A DNA stretch of 5,356 nt. Source: Treponema sp. (GTDB lineage: Bacteria > Spirochaetota > Spirochaetia > Treponematales > Breznakiellaceae). The notes under the pieces are model-generated. The model did not search any database, was not told where the DNA came from, and worked only from the letters and a program-made list of their open reading frames with translations. A program made the translations under genes and the position numbers. Positions 4,789 through 5,356 of the stretch are shown piece by piece. Positions within the stretch are counted from its first letter, which is position 1; every line of letters begins with the position of its first letter. Location of the stretch: assembly GCA_009786675.1 (NCBI GenBank), contig WQRP01000086.1, forward strand, positions 1 to 5,356. Direction: 5' to 3'.

Positions 4789-5356
4789 CTAGAACCTTAG
4801 CCGGAGCATCGCGGTAAAGTCGAAATGCCTGCCGAAGGGGGCAATGCCCGGCGGGAAAAGATGGTCCGGCGGTATCGGCCCCAATTCCCCCCGGTTGCCG
4901 TCGCCGGAGAACAGGTGACGATCAAGGGGAACCTGCGCCGTAAGGCTCAGGGTTGCCCCCTGGAAAATTTCCTGACTGAAAGTCACAATCGGGGTAAAGG
5001 ACAGGTCGCTTAGGCTAGAGATCAACGCAATACCAGCGTTGGTAAAGTCGTTGAAAATCCAGGTGAAACCCGTGTACAGGTAATGCTCGTTGCTAAAGTG
5101 GCCGCCGCCGGCAATGGATGTCGAGGAGCTGGAACCGCTGAAAAGGTATTCGGCCATGACGATAAGGTTTCCCCGGAACAGTGAATAGTCGAAACCGAAG
5201 CTGACGGCAAGGCCGTCAAGTCGGGTTTGCTGTTCGTGGTTGTAGCTGTAGAGAACGTCCAGAACCAAACCAAGTTCAAGATCGGCCTGGATCGAAAGCC
5301 CCGCGCGGTGAATGCCATGTCTCGCACCATCCCTAGGAGATTCAAACGCATACAAC
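4789..5356 (-). CDS. Outer-membrane beta-barrel protein, C-terminal part (5' end outside the window)
   Basis: The reading frame is open to the right edge, so about 189 C-terminal residues are visible and the true start lies beyond 5356. The segment shows at least nine amphipathic strands of alternating hydrophobic and polar residues, for example LGLVLDVLYSYN, GLAVSFGFDYS, NLIVMAEYLFSG, HYLYTGFTWIF, GIALISSL, FTPIVTFSQE and ATLSLTAQVPL. Tight turns and a serine/glycine-rich loop (SGSSSSTSIAGGG) separate them. The last strand, FDFTAMLRLRF, ends in phenylalanine, the recognition signal for the BAM assembly machine. The pattern EYLxxG, HYLYxGF, then a strand with SxxLxxL and a strand with PxVxxS recalls porin-like barrels of the outer membrane. 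The substrate cannot be judged. It converges on the envelope operon with a 214-bp gap and has no clear terminator after its stop. Confidence 0.8.
   Translation of the reverse strand, partial: LYAFESPRDGARHGIHRAGLSIQADLELGLVLDVLYSYNHEQQTRLDGLAVSFGFDYSLFRGNLIVMAEYLFSGSSSSTSIAGGGHFSNEHYLYTGFTWIFNDFTNAGIALISSLSDLSFTPIVTFSQEIFQGATLSLTAQVPLDRHLFSGDGNRGELGPIPPDHLFPPGIAPFGRHFDFTAMLRLRF

Noticed and set aside
5353..5355. TTG as the start of the beta-barrel gene
   Set aside because: The frame remains open to the edge and there is no signal peptide after it, so it is an internal Leu codon.
1..5356. CRISPR array, insertion sequence, transposase or tRNA genes
   Set aside because: I looked for regular repeats, terminal inverted repeats and cloverleaf patterns on both strands and saw none, apart from the tmRNA 5' end.

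Overview
The window looks like a GC-rich diderm bacterium, most likely a spirochaete of the Treponema group. Four things point there. The left edge carries the 5' end of a tmRNA whose sequence resembles what I remember of treponemal tmRNA. The right edge carries an outer-membrane beta-barrel gene ending in phenylalanine. Between them is an envelope operon with a periplasmic LysM lytic transglycosylase. Arginine is often encoded by AGG. The species assignment is inference; no search was run.

Left block, minus strand, read right to left: a six-helix membrane protein with WPLL motifs (1153 to 602), a complete 52-residue rubredoxin (541 to 383), a 96-residue protein I do not recognise (371 to 81), and the first 68 nt of ssrA (tmRNA), which leaves the window at base 1. 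All four face the same way with short gaps. The tmRNA 5' end lies only 12 nt after the stop of the 96-residue protein.

At 1138-1191 two divergent gene starts are separated by 35 bp. The minus-strand gene has a near-consensus promoter (TTGATA, 17 nt, TATACT) placed so that transcription should begin at or next to its ATG, which predicts a leaderless mRNA. The plus-strand operon has a good Shine-Dalgarno sequence, and its probable -10 region falls on the same near-symmetrical AT bases.

Central block, plus strand: a tight three-gene operon. It encodes a secreted TPR-like protein (1189-2271), an MltD-type lytic transglycosylase with LysM repeats (2284-3678), and a secreted protein with an LPP20/FlgT-like domain (3675-4574). 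The gaps are 12 nt and then a 4-nt ATGA overlap. All three carry export signals, so they probably act together in the periplasm, with the transglycosylase cutting peptidoglycan and the other two as partner or scaffold proteins.

Right block: a 214-bp convergent intergenic region with a GC-rich hairpin, an AT-rich patch and a small direct repeat, followed by the 3' part of a beta-barrel outer-membrane protein gene on the minus strand that runs off the right edge.
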